Positions 13,301 to 28,300 of a stretch of DNA of 64,000 nucleotides are shown here, piece after piece. Numbering within the stretch: position 1 is the stretch's first letter; every line of letters begins with the position of its first letter. Both the position numbers and the translations under genes were made by a program. The DNA lies in assembly GCA_006937955.1 (NCBI GenBank), contig SSNP01000013.1:5872579-5936578 (forward strand). Direction: 5' to 3'. The notes beneath the pieces are model-generated. The model did no database searches. It had not been told where the DNA came from and saw only the letters and a program-made list of their open reading frames with translations. This stretch comes from Pachypanchax playfairii (Eukaryota > Chordata > Actinopteri > Cyprinodontiformes > Aplocheilidae).

Positions 13301-16300
13301 CGGTTCATGGTATTGGTATTGGTGCATCGCTAGTTTGCTGTAAGCAAAGCCTTCATGCGCCACTGAAAAGGTTAAAGACAAAACGTGGCTGATGTAAAAC
13401 TACAGCACTGGTTTAAGGGAATATAATGGGATTTTAGATGTGTTTAATTGCTTTATTTTCATTAAACATGTAAAACAAGAAGTACAATTTGAAACGGTTA
13501 ATATAACAATAAAATGTTCCATCTTTAGCTCTGTCTTTTTGTTACATTGTCCTTATAAATGGAAGTTTCTGCTGTTCTAAAACTTCTTATTACTGGAGTC
13601 ATTTTAAAAACATGAAAGCTGAAGATCTTAAAAATTAAAATGATCTTTTACACAGATGTTCAGTGGCCTGTTTTGGACTTTGAGATGAGAGAGAATTCTT
13701 TGTATTTGTGGAGACAAGACAACTTTACATCTTCAGTGTTTGGAGCTGAACCTCTTTCATTGCTCCTGCTTCATATCCGACCTGGGGATCTTTTAAATCT
13801 CTGTTCTGGACTGTGTCCATCACTGGCTCTGCACAGATTAGATAAGAAAGGCCTGCGAGTCATTATTGTGTTAACATCCCAGGTAGATCTTGGTTGGTGG
13901 TCTTTCAGAATAAAAGGTTCTTTAAGAATTCTAAAGAAAAGAGTAGCTCTGATACCTCCATTTAGCTTTTTTTCTTAATCATGGACACTGTGGGATTTTA
14001 TTTTCCAGTGAGAATATTTAGAATCTGTAATAAAAATAAATTCAGAAACATTTTAGAATTTTATATATATTTATTTGAAAAAAACAGGTAAAAATAAAGC
14101 CAGATGTGTCTCTTTTCAGGTCTGTTGTGACCAAACGTGAGTCGGTCGACTGTGAAATGAACACTTCATAAATAGTGATGGGTGCATTGACCCAGCATGT
14201 TGCTACAATCCAAGGTCACACTTCATGTCTGTGCACTTGCACACAACACATGATGAACCAAATCAGACTGAAACAGAAGCCACTACTTGTACAAATACTA
14301 AAAGAAAGAAAAAAGATGAGAATTTGATGCTAATCAGTCATAAACTGTGGTATTTTGACTTTTTATTTCCAAACTGCCTCATGTGTGATTCAGGGTTATT
14401 TAATTCTAAGACTCATTAGTATTCATTATTTCTAAAAAGCTTCATTTAGGGAAACAAAACAAACTTGTTTTTGGTAATTGTCCACTTTTATAGATATTTT
14501 TTTTCCCTTTTGCAGTGAAGTATTTAGTAAACGCTCATATTTCACTGATTATTTACCATTCATTACATTTTTTTCAGCATATTTGGGCTCTTTAATCTTC
14601 ACTAAAGTATATAGTTTATCTGTCGCTGACCCTGTCACTTTTCTCCCTCCTTTTTTGTTTCGTTTCAGTTTATTTGCTTTGCTTTCCAAAAAGCACAACA
14701 AGGTTTTGGAGCAGGCAACACAGTCTCTCAGAGGCAGACAGGAAGACAACACAGCCTTGCCAGACTATGTGAGTATAACACACACACACACACACTCAGA
14801 TCTGCTCTCGGTGTGCAAAAAGTTTATTAATAGCTGCCAAATTATGTCTACATGGAGAGAGAACAGAAATTTGACATGGGCATTTGTGAAACAGCTACTT
14901 TTCAAGCAAAATTGAACTTTATTTCAAGTTTAACCCGATTTAAGTTTCCAATTAGTAAATCAGAATGTGTAAATATTGTTTTTTATGTTTTCTTTTAGAA
15001 ATAATTTAAACACTAACTCAAAAACAAATAAATACTTACATTCAAATAACTATCTCTTGACTAGGTTAATCTGCTATAGGTTAATTTAGGGCACTAACAT
15101 TTTATCCAGCGCCTGGCAAAAAGGCAATTTCCTGGATTATAAATAATTAAAAAAATCAACAACAGTTGTCAGAATGACCCAAAATTAAGCAGAAACTTAT
15201 AAATTAATCAGATCTAAATTGAAAACATCTTCAGTACATCTCACCAATATATATATATATATATATGAGTATATTTTATTGATTATTTGATAGGATTCCT
15301 GTCTTAGTTGTGTGCACGTGGCTGTGTTTGAGAGTATGTGGCTGAAATCTTCCGACATGCCTTCAGGTGTTGGGGAAACACGAGTGTTTTTGAGTGCTGA
15401 TGAGGCCCTCCTACAAACACCCCCCCCCCCCCATATGCAGAAATTCAATTCGCCAATTTTGTTTTGACGCCTCGTGCCTTTAGGGCATATTTTAATGCTT
15501 TGATTTATTTACATGCATGTGTTGGTGCACACTGAAATTCTTCCTAAAATATGTCAGTTCTGTTTGCACAAACTCTTGTACATAAGTTAAAGTGCAGGGT
15601 CACTCATACAGCAGCACTCCTGTGTTTGTCAGAGATTTAGCTCGTTGCTCAAGGGCATGTGGCAGATTTTCAACTGTTTCATGGGAGTTTTGCAAAGAGT
15701 CTCTTTTTCCTGGAAACGTGTCTTGCATCCAGTCTGGGTCACAGACGTTTAAAGGCAGAGCTGATCAACTTTTCCGATACAGCTGTTATCCTTCAGCTTA
15801 GACTACACTAACCATAAGTGGCATTGGTTGCCATGTCAACTATCCACTTCTACAGACAAACGTTGAGCCTTATTGACATCTTTTGATGAAAAGGGTTGTG
15901 CTGTATTGTTTCAGAACATGTGCACACACTTACGTATACTTCTTGAGTCATAATGGTCTGCAGTTATGTCTGGGACAACAGATGAGTTTTTGGACTTGGT
16001 AGTAAATATCTCAGTCAGGGATGTTTTCTCATTTTTGGAATTTTTCCTTTGTTTTATACCTTTACTGAATCTTTAAATACATTTTCAGTCTCTGGTTTGA
16101 ACAACATTGTTGGTACCCTTTCATTAAAAAAAGTCATTGAAATAACTTACAATGGACAAAAGTGATGATAAAAGAATGACTGAAAATCAGACATTGCTTT
16201 GAAATTCTGGTTTAGTATATTAAAATTTTAAGAATAAACATAGACTACATTCAGACTGCAGGTCCTAATGCTCAAGTGACCTTTCGCTGAGTCCCGCCCC

Positions 16301-19300
16301 CCTTAGTTACTGTCACTACGTCCGGCAAACATGACCAGCGCGATAGATTGCCATGACTGGAAGAGGTATTTTCATGCATTTCAGTGACCTTTTTTGGAGC
16401 AATACCTTTGCGACATCCTCCAAATCAAACCAGCCTTGAGCTCCTCTCTCTCTCTCCAGATCAGCTCTGGCGAGTAGCATCCGTACGTTGGCAGCTGGAG
16501 AGCACTCCCAGCTGCCAGCACCTCCAAAGCTCAGCCCCTGCATCGCTGACAGCCAGTGGCAATCCCGAGGCAGCTCACGTCCATCCGCAGGTGGACCGTT
16601 CGGGTTGAATGTAACTTGCTGTCTGAACGGGATGTGTCACGCATGCGCAGTAGAGGAAACAGTGACGCCACACACATACTTGACTAGGAGAGTTTTTACT
16701 TTTCTTTGGCATTGGAGCCAGGTTCGTTTAAACCCGCACTCTGCCATTTCTTTGGAAATGTTTTCAAAAACCGTGCGGTTCCGATAACACCCCTCGAGTT
16801 TGGCCTGAACAGAGCTGTCTCCCCAAATATTAATTAACTCAGACACTCGGTTTCTTGCCATTGACTGTTCTCTGAGTTGTCCGCGATTATAGTTGTTTTC
16901 TTTTCTCTCCCGCCTCCTCGACGCAGAATAGTGACCTATGTCATTTATTGATGACGTACAGTTCAGATGGAAACAACCTGGCGGGTCAGACTGCAGTCGC
17001 ATTCCAAAAGATCAGATACGTATCAGATTTAGGACCACACGCTTAAGTGAAGGGTTGCATTTGAAAAAATCGGAACCGTGTCATTCAGACTGACATGAAA
17101 AAATCAGATACAGGTCACATAGGGCAAAAATCGAATTTGGGTCACTTCAGTCTGAACGTAGCCTAAAAGCATTTTTTTTAATTCAGAAACAACAAATTAC
17201 TTAAAGAATTGAGTGAAATAAATATCTGCCAGGTTTGTATGAACATCATGAAGGATTTTAGGCCACCCTTCAATAAAGAAACTTTAGGTTTCTTGGATTC
17301 TGTTTCACGAAGTTTCAGCTCCCTCCACAGCTTTTTTTTTTTGTTACAGGATGGTCTGGAGACTGACCCGACCATTCCATGGACTTAATGTCTTTAACCA
17401 CTCCATTGTGGTCTTTGTGGTATGTTGTGACTCAGTGCCTTACTGTAAGACCCATCATCGTAGGATGGTGTTGGAACAATCATCTTGTTCCAACAGTTCC
17501 TGTCCGAGGTTTAAGGGTATGTGGCTTTGGTGCACCTTTGTGCTTCACAGTGAGGAATGTGATCTTCAGGTCACACTAAACATTTCTCTCCTTCTAAACA
17601 TGGTGGACATCAACATCAGAGTTGATGCCAAAGAAAGAGACTTTGGTCTTATCGGATCTAAACGTTTTCATCCCAGTAGGCCGAATCCTGCAGGATGAAG
17701 CTCCAGAATGAAGGGGATATCTTGTCCCTGGTGTCTTTTGGCAGCTGTTTGAACATGCCCATGATGTTAGAATGGAAGAAATTGATTCTGTTCTTTTGAC
17801 ATGTAACGAGTGGAGATCAGGAGTGTCTGTCATTGATTCATTGATCTGTTTGAGACATGGCCACATAACTGATCTGTGGGAACTAGAATTCCGTCTGGTT
17901 TCTGGATTTGTTTTTATCAATATTCTGTCTCTTTGCAGTGAAATGAAACAACCTTAAAATTGGAGACTTTATCCATTTGACTCAAAAAGCGAACAAACCA
18001 GTATTTGGCCTTTTACTGCATTGTTTTCCTGCACTGACAGCTGCAAGGCAGGTTTAAAGTTTGACAACAGAAAACAATAGCAGCTCCTTTCTGAAGGAGA
18101 TCAGTTTTACAGGAGAGTGTTTGAAAGGGACACAGCCGTGCTGCATAATTTACAGTGTTTGTGATACAGAGCTAAAAAACAATGCACTATCTCTCTTTTT
18201 TCAAATGTAGTTGCAAAAATTATAAATATGTATATATATATGATAATAAAATATAAATAGTAAGAAAAACAATGACTTTTTTATGTCTAGAATCATCAAT
18301 TTGTGTTATATTTCTTTTAAACAACATCCACTGGTTTTTCTAACAGGGTTTTTTGTGGTCTCTTGCTCTGGTTAAGGTTTATTATTGGTTTTACTAATGT
18401 GACATCAGACGGAAGCCCTGCCGCTGACTCCGTCCCTGGCTCGTCTCATCTTCTGGTAGTGGTTGTGGCAGCGTTAATTGAAAACAGGCTTCTCTGGAGT
18501 TGTTCGCAAAGCCACACCTTAACTTAAGAAGTGTGGAAGTTTAGGGAACCACAGAGAGATAAAGAGGGTCAAAATGTGAAGAGAACAATTGACATTGGAG
18601 AAACTGGCAGGCGGAGACGAGAGGGGAGGAAAGGTTTCGGAGGAGGGTTCGGAGTGGGTGTTTTTTGTGACAGGCATCTGGAAACAATGTAATTTGGCTG
18701 AGCTGGGCTCTGCTGAGAGAACTAATGTTTGTTTAATGTGGGCTTGTCCTGGACGTGTAATTGCTCTCTTTACGAGGGAGAGACTGAGAGAAGGATATGA
18801 AAAAATGTGGTCAAAACGCTCGAAGCTGTGGGTTAATGCCGGGCGCATTTTGCTCACATGTTAACGTCTCTTCTTCTGATTTCCTTCCCTCCCTCCTGAT
18901 GTCTCTGTCTCTTACATATAAACACTCTGGACCCCCCCCCTCCCCTCCCCCTCCCCCTGTCCCTGAATGTGTTTGTGCTGCTGTATCTGGTTTGTGTCAG
19001 CAAAGAAACAGTTTAGGGTTACAACCTCTTGAGCCCTTCGGGGAACATGTAGACGCTCTCAGTAGTTGCTCTTTGTAGTTTTTAGATCGTCTAGATTTTT
19101 TTATTTGTCATCTCTGTTAATACATGCTCAGGAAAACATTTAAAACAGTGTGTGCTGAGTTGGACTGCATTGCAGTGTGTTTCACTGTTTAGACTCCCAG
19201 CCAGTCATAATGGTTATGTTACTTCTCTGCCTCTTCATCTGTTTACTGTTGCACATTTCTGGGAAGAGACTACAAGCACATAGACACAAACACACACCGC

Positions 19301-22300
19301 CTGAAGCACGCTGGACCACCCTGCCCGTGTGTTTACGCGTCCTGGTTGAGTCACAATCTGTGATCTTTTTTTAATAGCAGGGTTTGACGCATGCATTAGC
19401 TTTGTTAGCACCATTCCGCTTGTTTTTAAGGGGAAAAGCAAAGCCAGAGGACACATCAACAGATAATAAACATTATGCCTTCTGTTTATTATCAGAGCTT
19501 CAAGGAATTTGCCACTTTTTTTATGAGGCTAAATAATTATTTTCTGAAATCCACTGTTATCCATTAAAAGTCTTATATCATTATTCAGACTTGGATATGT
19601 TGGGTTGTTTCTGCTCAGGAAGCATTAAAGTGTTCGTGACACACTCAGGTCTCAAAACATTTAGACGCTTTATAACTTTAACAAAACATGCTGTAAATTT
19701 GTGTTTGAAACTTATAAGACAAGTATGAATGTTTTTATGAGCCTCGGGCAAGTTTCAGTTTTGACGAACTGCAGGAACGCTCTCTGTTTACGTTGTACAT
19801 GAACATTGAAAAGCATTTGCTTGTGTTTACGTTGATAAAACAGTGAAACGCCGTATATCCTATGTTTTTAGCAACACTGCTTCTTTAATGTATGATGAAA
19901 TCACTCATGCTGAAAAAAAAAAAGACTTCACAAGGACCAAACATAGATGTTCTGACTTAGTGGGTTGGAGTTTGATCTGTAGAAAGAATCTGTGCAGCTC
20001 GAGTCAAACATCAGATATAATTTCTATGAACAACACGACCTGTAATTGAATACTGGACAGAGAAAAAGGCAGCGATATGCACATGGAACCGTGTGAAAAT
20101 TTGCTTTTCTGAATGTTGCACTGTCAATAAGAGAAGTTCTGAGTTTGTAGTGTGAAACGAGCTGCTTTTTCTCTTCTGGATCAACAGGGTCTTTCAGTTC
20201 GTTCTGAAATGAGCTGCTGTTGCGAGGACGCATCATGAACGTTATTTTTTTTCATGGCTGTCACCACACACACACAATCTTGCACGCTTACAGTTTATAA
20301 TAATATAATAATTATGGCCCATAAAAACACATAATCAGAGAGAGAAATACTCACAGTGCCACTGGAGTCACATGTGCTTGTCAGGATCTGCGATCAGTAA
20401 CTCCATGAGAGATTTTCTCTCCTTCTTCTGCTCTAGCTCTTTATTCGTAATGTTTGTTTGCATCCACGATGACACTGAGACTGACTGCGTTTGATCAGCA
20501 GAACTTGTGGAACAGATTTCAGCTTAAACATAATTTGCTGTGTGCATAAAAACCAGTTCTCTTCACATTGAAACACTTGGAAATGACAGATTTTTCACTT
20601 TGTTTACATTCTGTCAAATGTGCCTTCCTTAAATTTGTGCATCAATATTCCAAAAATATGCTTATTTGAGACTTAATGCTGGAAATCTGCACATCTGTGT
20701 TTATGTGGAAAATTGGCGACTGGACACAAACGTAATATTGATTGATATGAATTAGTAAAATTACACTTAAAATCGCATGTCAGAGTCACTTTAATGCTTC
20801 TTCTGCATCCTCTGAGGCAGCCGCCAGCAGAACTTTTTACTTGTTTGTAACATCCCATCATGTTAAGGGTGTTTACATTGTCAGCTGACTCATAAAATTT
20901 TGCCAGTTAATGTTTTTAATTGTTGTCTCAATTTATAGTTCTTCCATTTTCCATTTCATGTGTTTCTCATCATCATTCAGTGTTTAGTATACGAAGATAT
21001 ATTCTAATAAACCTGCGCTCAGTGTAGTTTCCCTGTTGTTCATTCTTGTGTCTTTTGAACTTCTTGAAACAATCAAATGTGGCGGGTTTATTACCCAACT
21101 TTACACGGATGTTCATCCATGTGCATTTTATCTACTTTTCACGAGGTTCAAGCCAACTTTGGTCTCACAGAAATGTGCGAGGACAGAGACTAGTGTTACT
21201 GAAAGTCCACAGCTTTGAAATGTGTGAATTTTCTGTCACATTTCAGATGTAGATGCTGATGCTTTTGCCTCCAACTTACTGATACTGATTTTGCTGAATT
21301 TAGAACTAGAAAACCCGCATCAGTTGAGATCTGCATTAGCAATGAAAATAAATAGATTAAAGATTCCATTTCATACAAATTTCAGGACTTTGTGGTTATT
21401 TTTTAAGTATTAACCAGTAATATGAAACATTTTATTTCTAAAAAATGTCAGGAAACACTGATTAACAGACCTTTCAATCTGTCTGCATTAAAATTTGGTT
21501 TGTCCCGGCTCGTTCCGTCAGACCTTGAGCAGCAACTCGTTCATATTTATTATTCAGATTTGCTGGACTCTGATTGGCTAACAAACTAGCCTATTAGAGC
21601 AAGGTATGCTGTTTCCTGCCCCGCTGCGCATGACAACGTCAGACGTCGTGTCTTCCTGTTTGCTACGTTATGCTAACAGCTTTTAGCCAGCAGCATGCTA
21701 GGCGTGGTTTCAACTGTGGAAGCTGATGAATACTAATGAACAAAGGAGTTGTGACGAAACAGATTCAGGCCGTTCGGACTCGGGAGAACTCTGGTGTTAT
21801 CGCCACCTGCGTAGTTTGAGAGATTAAAACTGAAAGAGAAGTTGTTGACCTGTTTTCACACCCAGTATGAAGGTAAGAACACCTGTGGAGCTAAAATATT
21901 CAACAGAAACCTCAGAAAAAACGTTTTTAATGGAAGGGCCTCTTTAAGTAAAGTAGGCCATCTTTTAATTATATGTAGAAAATATGCTGAAAAATAGGAC
22001 TTGAATCAACTGCTGCTTTATTTTTTGTTTGATTGGGTCAATAAATGTATTCAAATGTTGCAAATAAGCAATTTGTAATTTAACGAAAAAGCCAGAGCAG
22101 CCTTTATATTATTAGTTATGACTGTTTTTATTTCAGTGTAATATGATTTGGACTGTCATTTTTAAAAGTTAGTCAGGACCTCCCACCTGGTCTTTCATAA
22201 CCCCTGCTGGGCTCCTGAATCCAACTTTGGGAACCAGTCAAATAAACATTAATGATGGATTATTTTGTAAAGTCAACACCACAGTTGAAGCTAAAATAAT

Positions 22301-25300
22301 GAACAATTAATTATCCTTTTAGATCCCAGAAACACGTCCTAATAGACTTGCTGAAATATCATCTTATTTATAGAAGAGAGGAGTTGTTACAGCTTTTCGA
22401 GCGCACTGAAGATATGTAGCAAATCTTAGTAAATATGTTGTAATAAGTCAAATATTTTTGAGAACTGAGTTCAAATGGAGTGCAGAGAACATCAGGCTGC
22501 TTATTGCATCAGAAATGTAACAGATCATTGATAAAAAAGATATAAGTTCACCGAACAAATCAAAGAAACTAAGTGACTCCTGGTTATCTTTCTAAATATG
22601 TCTGAGTTGTTCTGTCTGGAGTTTTAACACCCTGCTGTGTCCTGATCTTTCCTGGATCATCAGCTCATTTCTGATCAATTAGCACTGCCCACCTTTTCAT
22701 TAGCAGCAGCTGTTGTAGCTGCTGTCATGTTTTTTTGAATGCATTAACATCTCTACCATGTTCTCCCCTCCCTCCCCTTCCTGTGGCCCCTTGTCGTCGT
22801 CAAGCATCACCCGGTTATTGTGCTTATAAAAACTGATAATGAGGTGTCTCCCTGCAAATCTGCCCAGCCTTGCCACCACAGACATTGACTCAGTCTCTTA
22901 CGCACACCTGGAAGGGAAGGCAGCGATGATGATGATGATGATGATGATGATGTGCTTCCACAGAACAGACATTGTCTTTTGGCTCATTTTCTTGCGCCCT
23001 TGCAACAAAGAATCATTTGTGCACTATGAACGAGACTCATGGGGTAATGAGAGGCTGACCTGGGCACAATGCTCTGCAAAGTGGTGCAATTATGACACAG
23101 TTGTGGTGCCATAATGCATGTCAGACAATGACCCATTTAACAAACTTTCAAAAGACTGGTCAGACAGCAGCTACTCAGCCAGCCTGAGCCTCTCTGTCTG
23201 TCCATGTGGCAAGTTGTCCTCTTCTGTTTTTCTCCATGGTTCTTTCTCACAATGTCCTTGGTTATAATTCTGTCTTTTTTCTCTACAATGATTGACATTT
23301 TGGCAGTTCGTAATCAGATCTGCCTCCTAATGTCTTTCTGTTCGCTTGTGTTTATCTTCGTCAGCTCTTTTTCTAAATATGTCTGGCTTGTCTGCCCTGC
23401 AACAGCTTGCACTGGATGTAGCCAGCCAGGCAATCACTAAGCTATTGGTTTAATGATGCCAGCTCCTACTTTACAGGGATTTAGTTGTCTGTCTATAAAC
23501 ACACACAGACAAACATTTGCATACAAACACGCAGGGTTATGATAGAGACACCGATTGCGTCTCCAGACTCGGTGATAACAATTATCAGACAGGAAGCAAA
23601 ATGTCAAATCTACCTGCCGATCTGACACAGTTTGGGCCTGACTTGTTGGAGAATTATCAGCAGAGTCACATGACCAGAGAAGTCTCACACAGGCCCACAG
23701 CTTTTTGGTTAAGTCTGTGTACACGGTGAGACAAGTACAGTAGAACAGGACGGGATCACCGCGGCTAATGATACAGCTCGTTTCTTAGGGCCGCGTTTTT
23801 GTTCTGGAAGGGGAAAAGACGACGTGAGTAGCAGCATGAGTTGCTGAGATTAAATCACAATGCAGACAGGTTGAGAGAATTTCCCATGAGTATGTTGGGG
23901 GAGGAAAAACACAAAAAAGTGGAGAGGGACAGGAAGAGACAAACAGGCGTAAAGGTGACGTTGAATCAGTCAAGAGACGTTGGGTGTTTTCTGAAAGTTT
24001 GGGGTTATATTTTGCCACAAAATGATATTGTTTAAAGCAAAAAAAAGTAGTAGGAGGAGCAGTGAACATATTTAAATCCTGTCTGGGTTACAAGTAGACC
24101 ACAGACCTCTTAATCTCATCCTCTTGACAAACACACACGCAGAGCCAGGCAGACGTCTAGCTAGCCTATTTTCCTGTGACCTGAATTCCCCAACGAGGCT
24201 TTTTTTTCCCCCTGCCAGACTGTTCTCTAGCTCAGCACCCGGCTTAATGAGATTAAACACACAAGGCACCTCTCACTCCATCTCCTCCTTCTGTCTCCTC
24301 CTCACCATGTTCACTGTCTCCATCAACTCCCCCCTGCTACTCTCATTTTGTACATTCCCGTTTCTGTCGCTGTCTTCATTTCTTCTGCCTCCTCTTCCTC
24401 CTACTCAGTTGTCTCCCATATGTGTCCCTGCTTTCTGTCTAATTATTGCCTGCCACAGCAGAACAGAGGAAAAGGCCAGTCTAGCTCGGCAGTGGAGTTG
24501 AGGAGGGAGAGCCACCTCTGCCTCCAGACATACAATCAGTCCTCATTATTACCGGCTCTCCTTCCTCCTCCCTGCCTCTTTATGTCTGCATCTGAAACCT
24601 CTGTGAACTTGTCCAAATCAGTGCAAGATACTGTCACGTCTTTGTTGCAAGCCCGATCCATGATTTATGTACAAAATAATACATTTATTTACAATTGTCT
24701 CCTGGCTAGTCATGAGGAGCTGAACAATTTTGTTCATGTGCGTGAATAAAAAAAACAAAAAATAGGTACCAAAGTTATTTTGGCGATATGAGCTAGGATG
24801 GAAAGTAATAAGCTACAACATGCTGCTCCGCTAAGGCCCTTTCACGCAGGAGGTGGTGGGCGCAGAAAACCATGTCCAAACCTAGCCGTGTCTATGTGGT
24901 GTGCGGCGGCAAAGCGCCGACATACCGAGCACGGTGTGCAGTCCTGGTTGCCTTGCTCATGGTAAAAATATTTCAACTTTGGGCGCAGCCCTGAATGATG
25001 TCATTTCTGTGCATCCAATTAAGGTATCACAATTACACCGGATTTTGTTTGTGAGTGTCCACCGATCACTGATTTGATCACGCCGCATCCGGTGTGAAAG
25101 GACCGCCCAGATCCGAGGTGGACTCTCCGGACTCAGCTTCTGAATATGGTATAAAACAAATATAATTAAAAACTGTTCAAAATGAGTTAATATTTTGGAT
25201 AAAATGGTAAAATATCTTTATGTTTTTAAGAATATAATATGGGTTTATGAGTATTGCAGATTGTTGCATTCTGATTATCTTTACATTTTACCAGCATCTT

Positions 25301-28300
25301 AACTTTTCTGAAATTGGGGTTATAAATGAGAGATGTCATTAACATTTTCAAACATACTCGCTGATATAAACCATGAAATACCATTTTCAGTCCTGATGTT
25401 GTTACATTATTTCTACAGTATTATTTAAATTGTCTAATCCTTGGTAATGTTTTTTCTTTGTGTCTTGGATTCTGTTAAGATCAGAGTTTACGGTCTCTAT
25501 TTTTTAAAAAGATGTTTCTGACACACTTCTAGAAAGAAAGTTTTGTTCATTCCTTGGAAAAATTTGGAAACCATTTTTCGGGATTAAGTCAAACATGATA
25601 CTTTACGATCTTTTCACATACTCTTCCAATCGCACGGCTCTCTGACACTGGCATGACCTCATCAGATTTTATCAGGATGTTACATACTGGAAGGTCGTGC
25701 AACGCTAGTATGAACCTGATGGCATCATGGGGATGTAATGTAGGCATGAGACCAACATGGCAGGTCTTGCTTGAAATTCTGGACAACTAGTGCACACAGG
25801 TCCCACATCATGAATCCACTACCACTATGCTCCTCAGTCTCCACTCTGGACCTTGATATAATGCCACCGCAGCCTCATTACAGAAGTCTAGTTCTCTTAA
25901 TGTGCTAAATATGTCCTCATTACCCCATAAAACCATCCACGTTGTGGGTGATTTTCATATTGGGATCGTCATCTGATGTGAAGGGGTCCTTTCTACATGA
26001 AACTCTCACTGTTGTAGTATATTTTACCAAAGTAACCCATGTTTTGTGTGGTTGGATGAAAAGTATAAATAATTAAAACAGTACTGAATAACTTTTCTGC
26101 AGCTGTGTCTCAGACAGCCGTTGCTCGAACCGGTGTTCTGCAGAAATATGCTACCTGTTAAGGTGTGCTACCGATTCCTTCTGCACATGTGTCGTTCTAC
26201 AGTCCTGACTTCAATAAACAGATTTAACATTTATTTTTGTTTCCATAAATACATTTTACCTATCAAATAAATTCTCCCAGGACAGGAACACTAAATATGA
26301 TGTTATTTTTACTTTCTTTGCATTGTCAGAGCCACAGGCAAATGTTTGGACACACCCAGAGGAAAATGACCCAACAATGGCCGATAAGGACCCAGAGGGC
26401 TTTTATATAGAAAATATCAGGGAAGGATCATAAAAAATATACTTAAATAATTAACAGGACACACTCGCCATAAACAAGAATACTGTATAAACTTCTAATG
26501 ACATCACATGATGAAATAAGGTGTCATTTCGTAGTATGGCAGCATTTTTCTTCACGGCAGGATAAATCATCAGAACGCCACTTCTGGCTGAGACCCGAAT
26601 TACGGCGGTTATTTAGTTTATTGTAAAGCCATCAGAGGGTCGATAGTGATGTCTGATATGAAGCTGAACATGTTTTTCAATGAGTATCCACTTAGACAAG
26701 TTTCACAACTGTAGCTTAAAGTTGTAAAAGTTATTTTGTACTGCTTTAATGCTCCATTGGCTCACTGTCATGTCTTACTTACACACTCAATTCTTAATCT
26801 TAGTTGCATCAGCTGCATTTTATAATTCCAATCAGTTAAAAGCTGCACAGTCACTCACTTGAACTCTTTTTGACCAGACAGATCCAGGGTCAGCACTGAA
26901 ACCTGTCCCATGTGTTGTGTTCACTCAGCTATCAGACCCATTTCACAAAACCTCCACTGTATTAAGTTAAGCTGCTTTGAATGTTCCCGATTCCTGTGAT
27001 CTGTTAGTTTGTGTTTTGTTGTCTCAGCATCTTCTTAGCTGTTGACCAGCATCCGTTTAACTCTAAACAGCCCAACTTACCCAGGCTTGTTTGTAGATTT
27101 AGGCTTATCCAGTGTTTCCAGTACTCCATGTAGCTTGTAGTGAATATTCTTTCAGTTTTCTTTGGTAAAAAAAATCAAAAATAGATTTCTATATTAGTTT
27201 GACATCTATATCTTCTATTTTTTCTGGTGAATCAGTTATCACGTCACCTGTAAACCACCTCATACCCATCTGTTTTTGTTTTTAAAATCACTTTGAGCGT
27301 TATTAATTTTCCCACGTCCTTTGCATTTTTCTTTGTTTGTGCCTCCATGGAAGACGCCGGGCGGGACCTTATCTTGTCATGCTGGCGTCTGTCTGGCTTG
27401 TAGACACGTTATGAATACAGTAACTAAAAAGGACGAGATAGAATCTTTTTTTTTTTCTCAAACCCACAAGTTCTTTTTTTAGACCCGATTTATCAGATAT
27501 ATTGAAGTTGTTTGCAAAGATTTCCATTGAAGATTAAACCATTTTTTTCCCAGGGGTAGTAAAACCTACCTGTTTGTTTTTGTGTTTTAAAGAGGTGTCA
27601 CCTGGAGGATAAATGTTTCTGTTGAACCAAAAAACTTCTGCTGTTGGCACCACTCAGTAATTTTAGGTTGACTCTTGTATGAATTGTTGGAAGTGACATT
27701 ATTGGATCAGGTTAGGATGATCAATATAAATAAAAATATGTTTGTTTTTGTTTATATTTGTTGAATTAAGACTTTCATTTACATAGATTTTGTTACAGAT
27801 GATGATTATTTAGATTATTATCCAGTCAGTTGGATTACTTTAGGGCAGTCTGAGATTATTTAATATATATTATCTTCTTATAGAGACGGATTGTTTTTTT
27901 TTTTTTTATAAAAATGAAAACTTACAGGTTGTTTTTTTAGAAGTTCTCAAAGACTTGAGCATGAGTACAAATACAAACACGCACGTTCCAACATTATTCT
28001 TAATAACAGAATATTCCCTCTGTGTTGCTTAAAATATATTGTTATTATTCCTATTACAGACCAAAAGTTGAATTATGAGTCGCACCTCACAGATTGGAAT
28101 CATTATTTTATCTAAAGAACTAGTTATCATGTTTTGAGAAAGAAATTATTTGTCACATGACTTCCTGTAAAATCACCTTTCATGCTGTTGGGCTTTTTTT
28201 AAAAGGTTTTAATTTAACACATCATCTCATAACTTTATACAAACTTCTGCCACTTTCAGCCAAGAGATGTTTCCTTTTATTCTGTTAACATTTTATTTTG

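Larger units (their letters stand above)
10800..14668. other. dym intron, 3.9 kb
   Basis: Contains two GATACC-type MITEs, a Tc1/mariner transposase relic at about 12742-13071 and a repeat-free block at 12330-12550. The rest is AT-rich. The 112-codon frame at 13640-13978 has no recognised similarity. Confidence 0.6.

Noticed and set aside
25560..26000. Possible further decayed DNA transposon
   Set aside because: Some phrases recall antisense Tc1-type sequence but no transposase motif could be read, so it was not listed.
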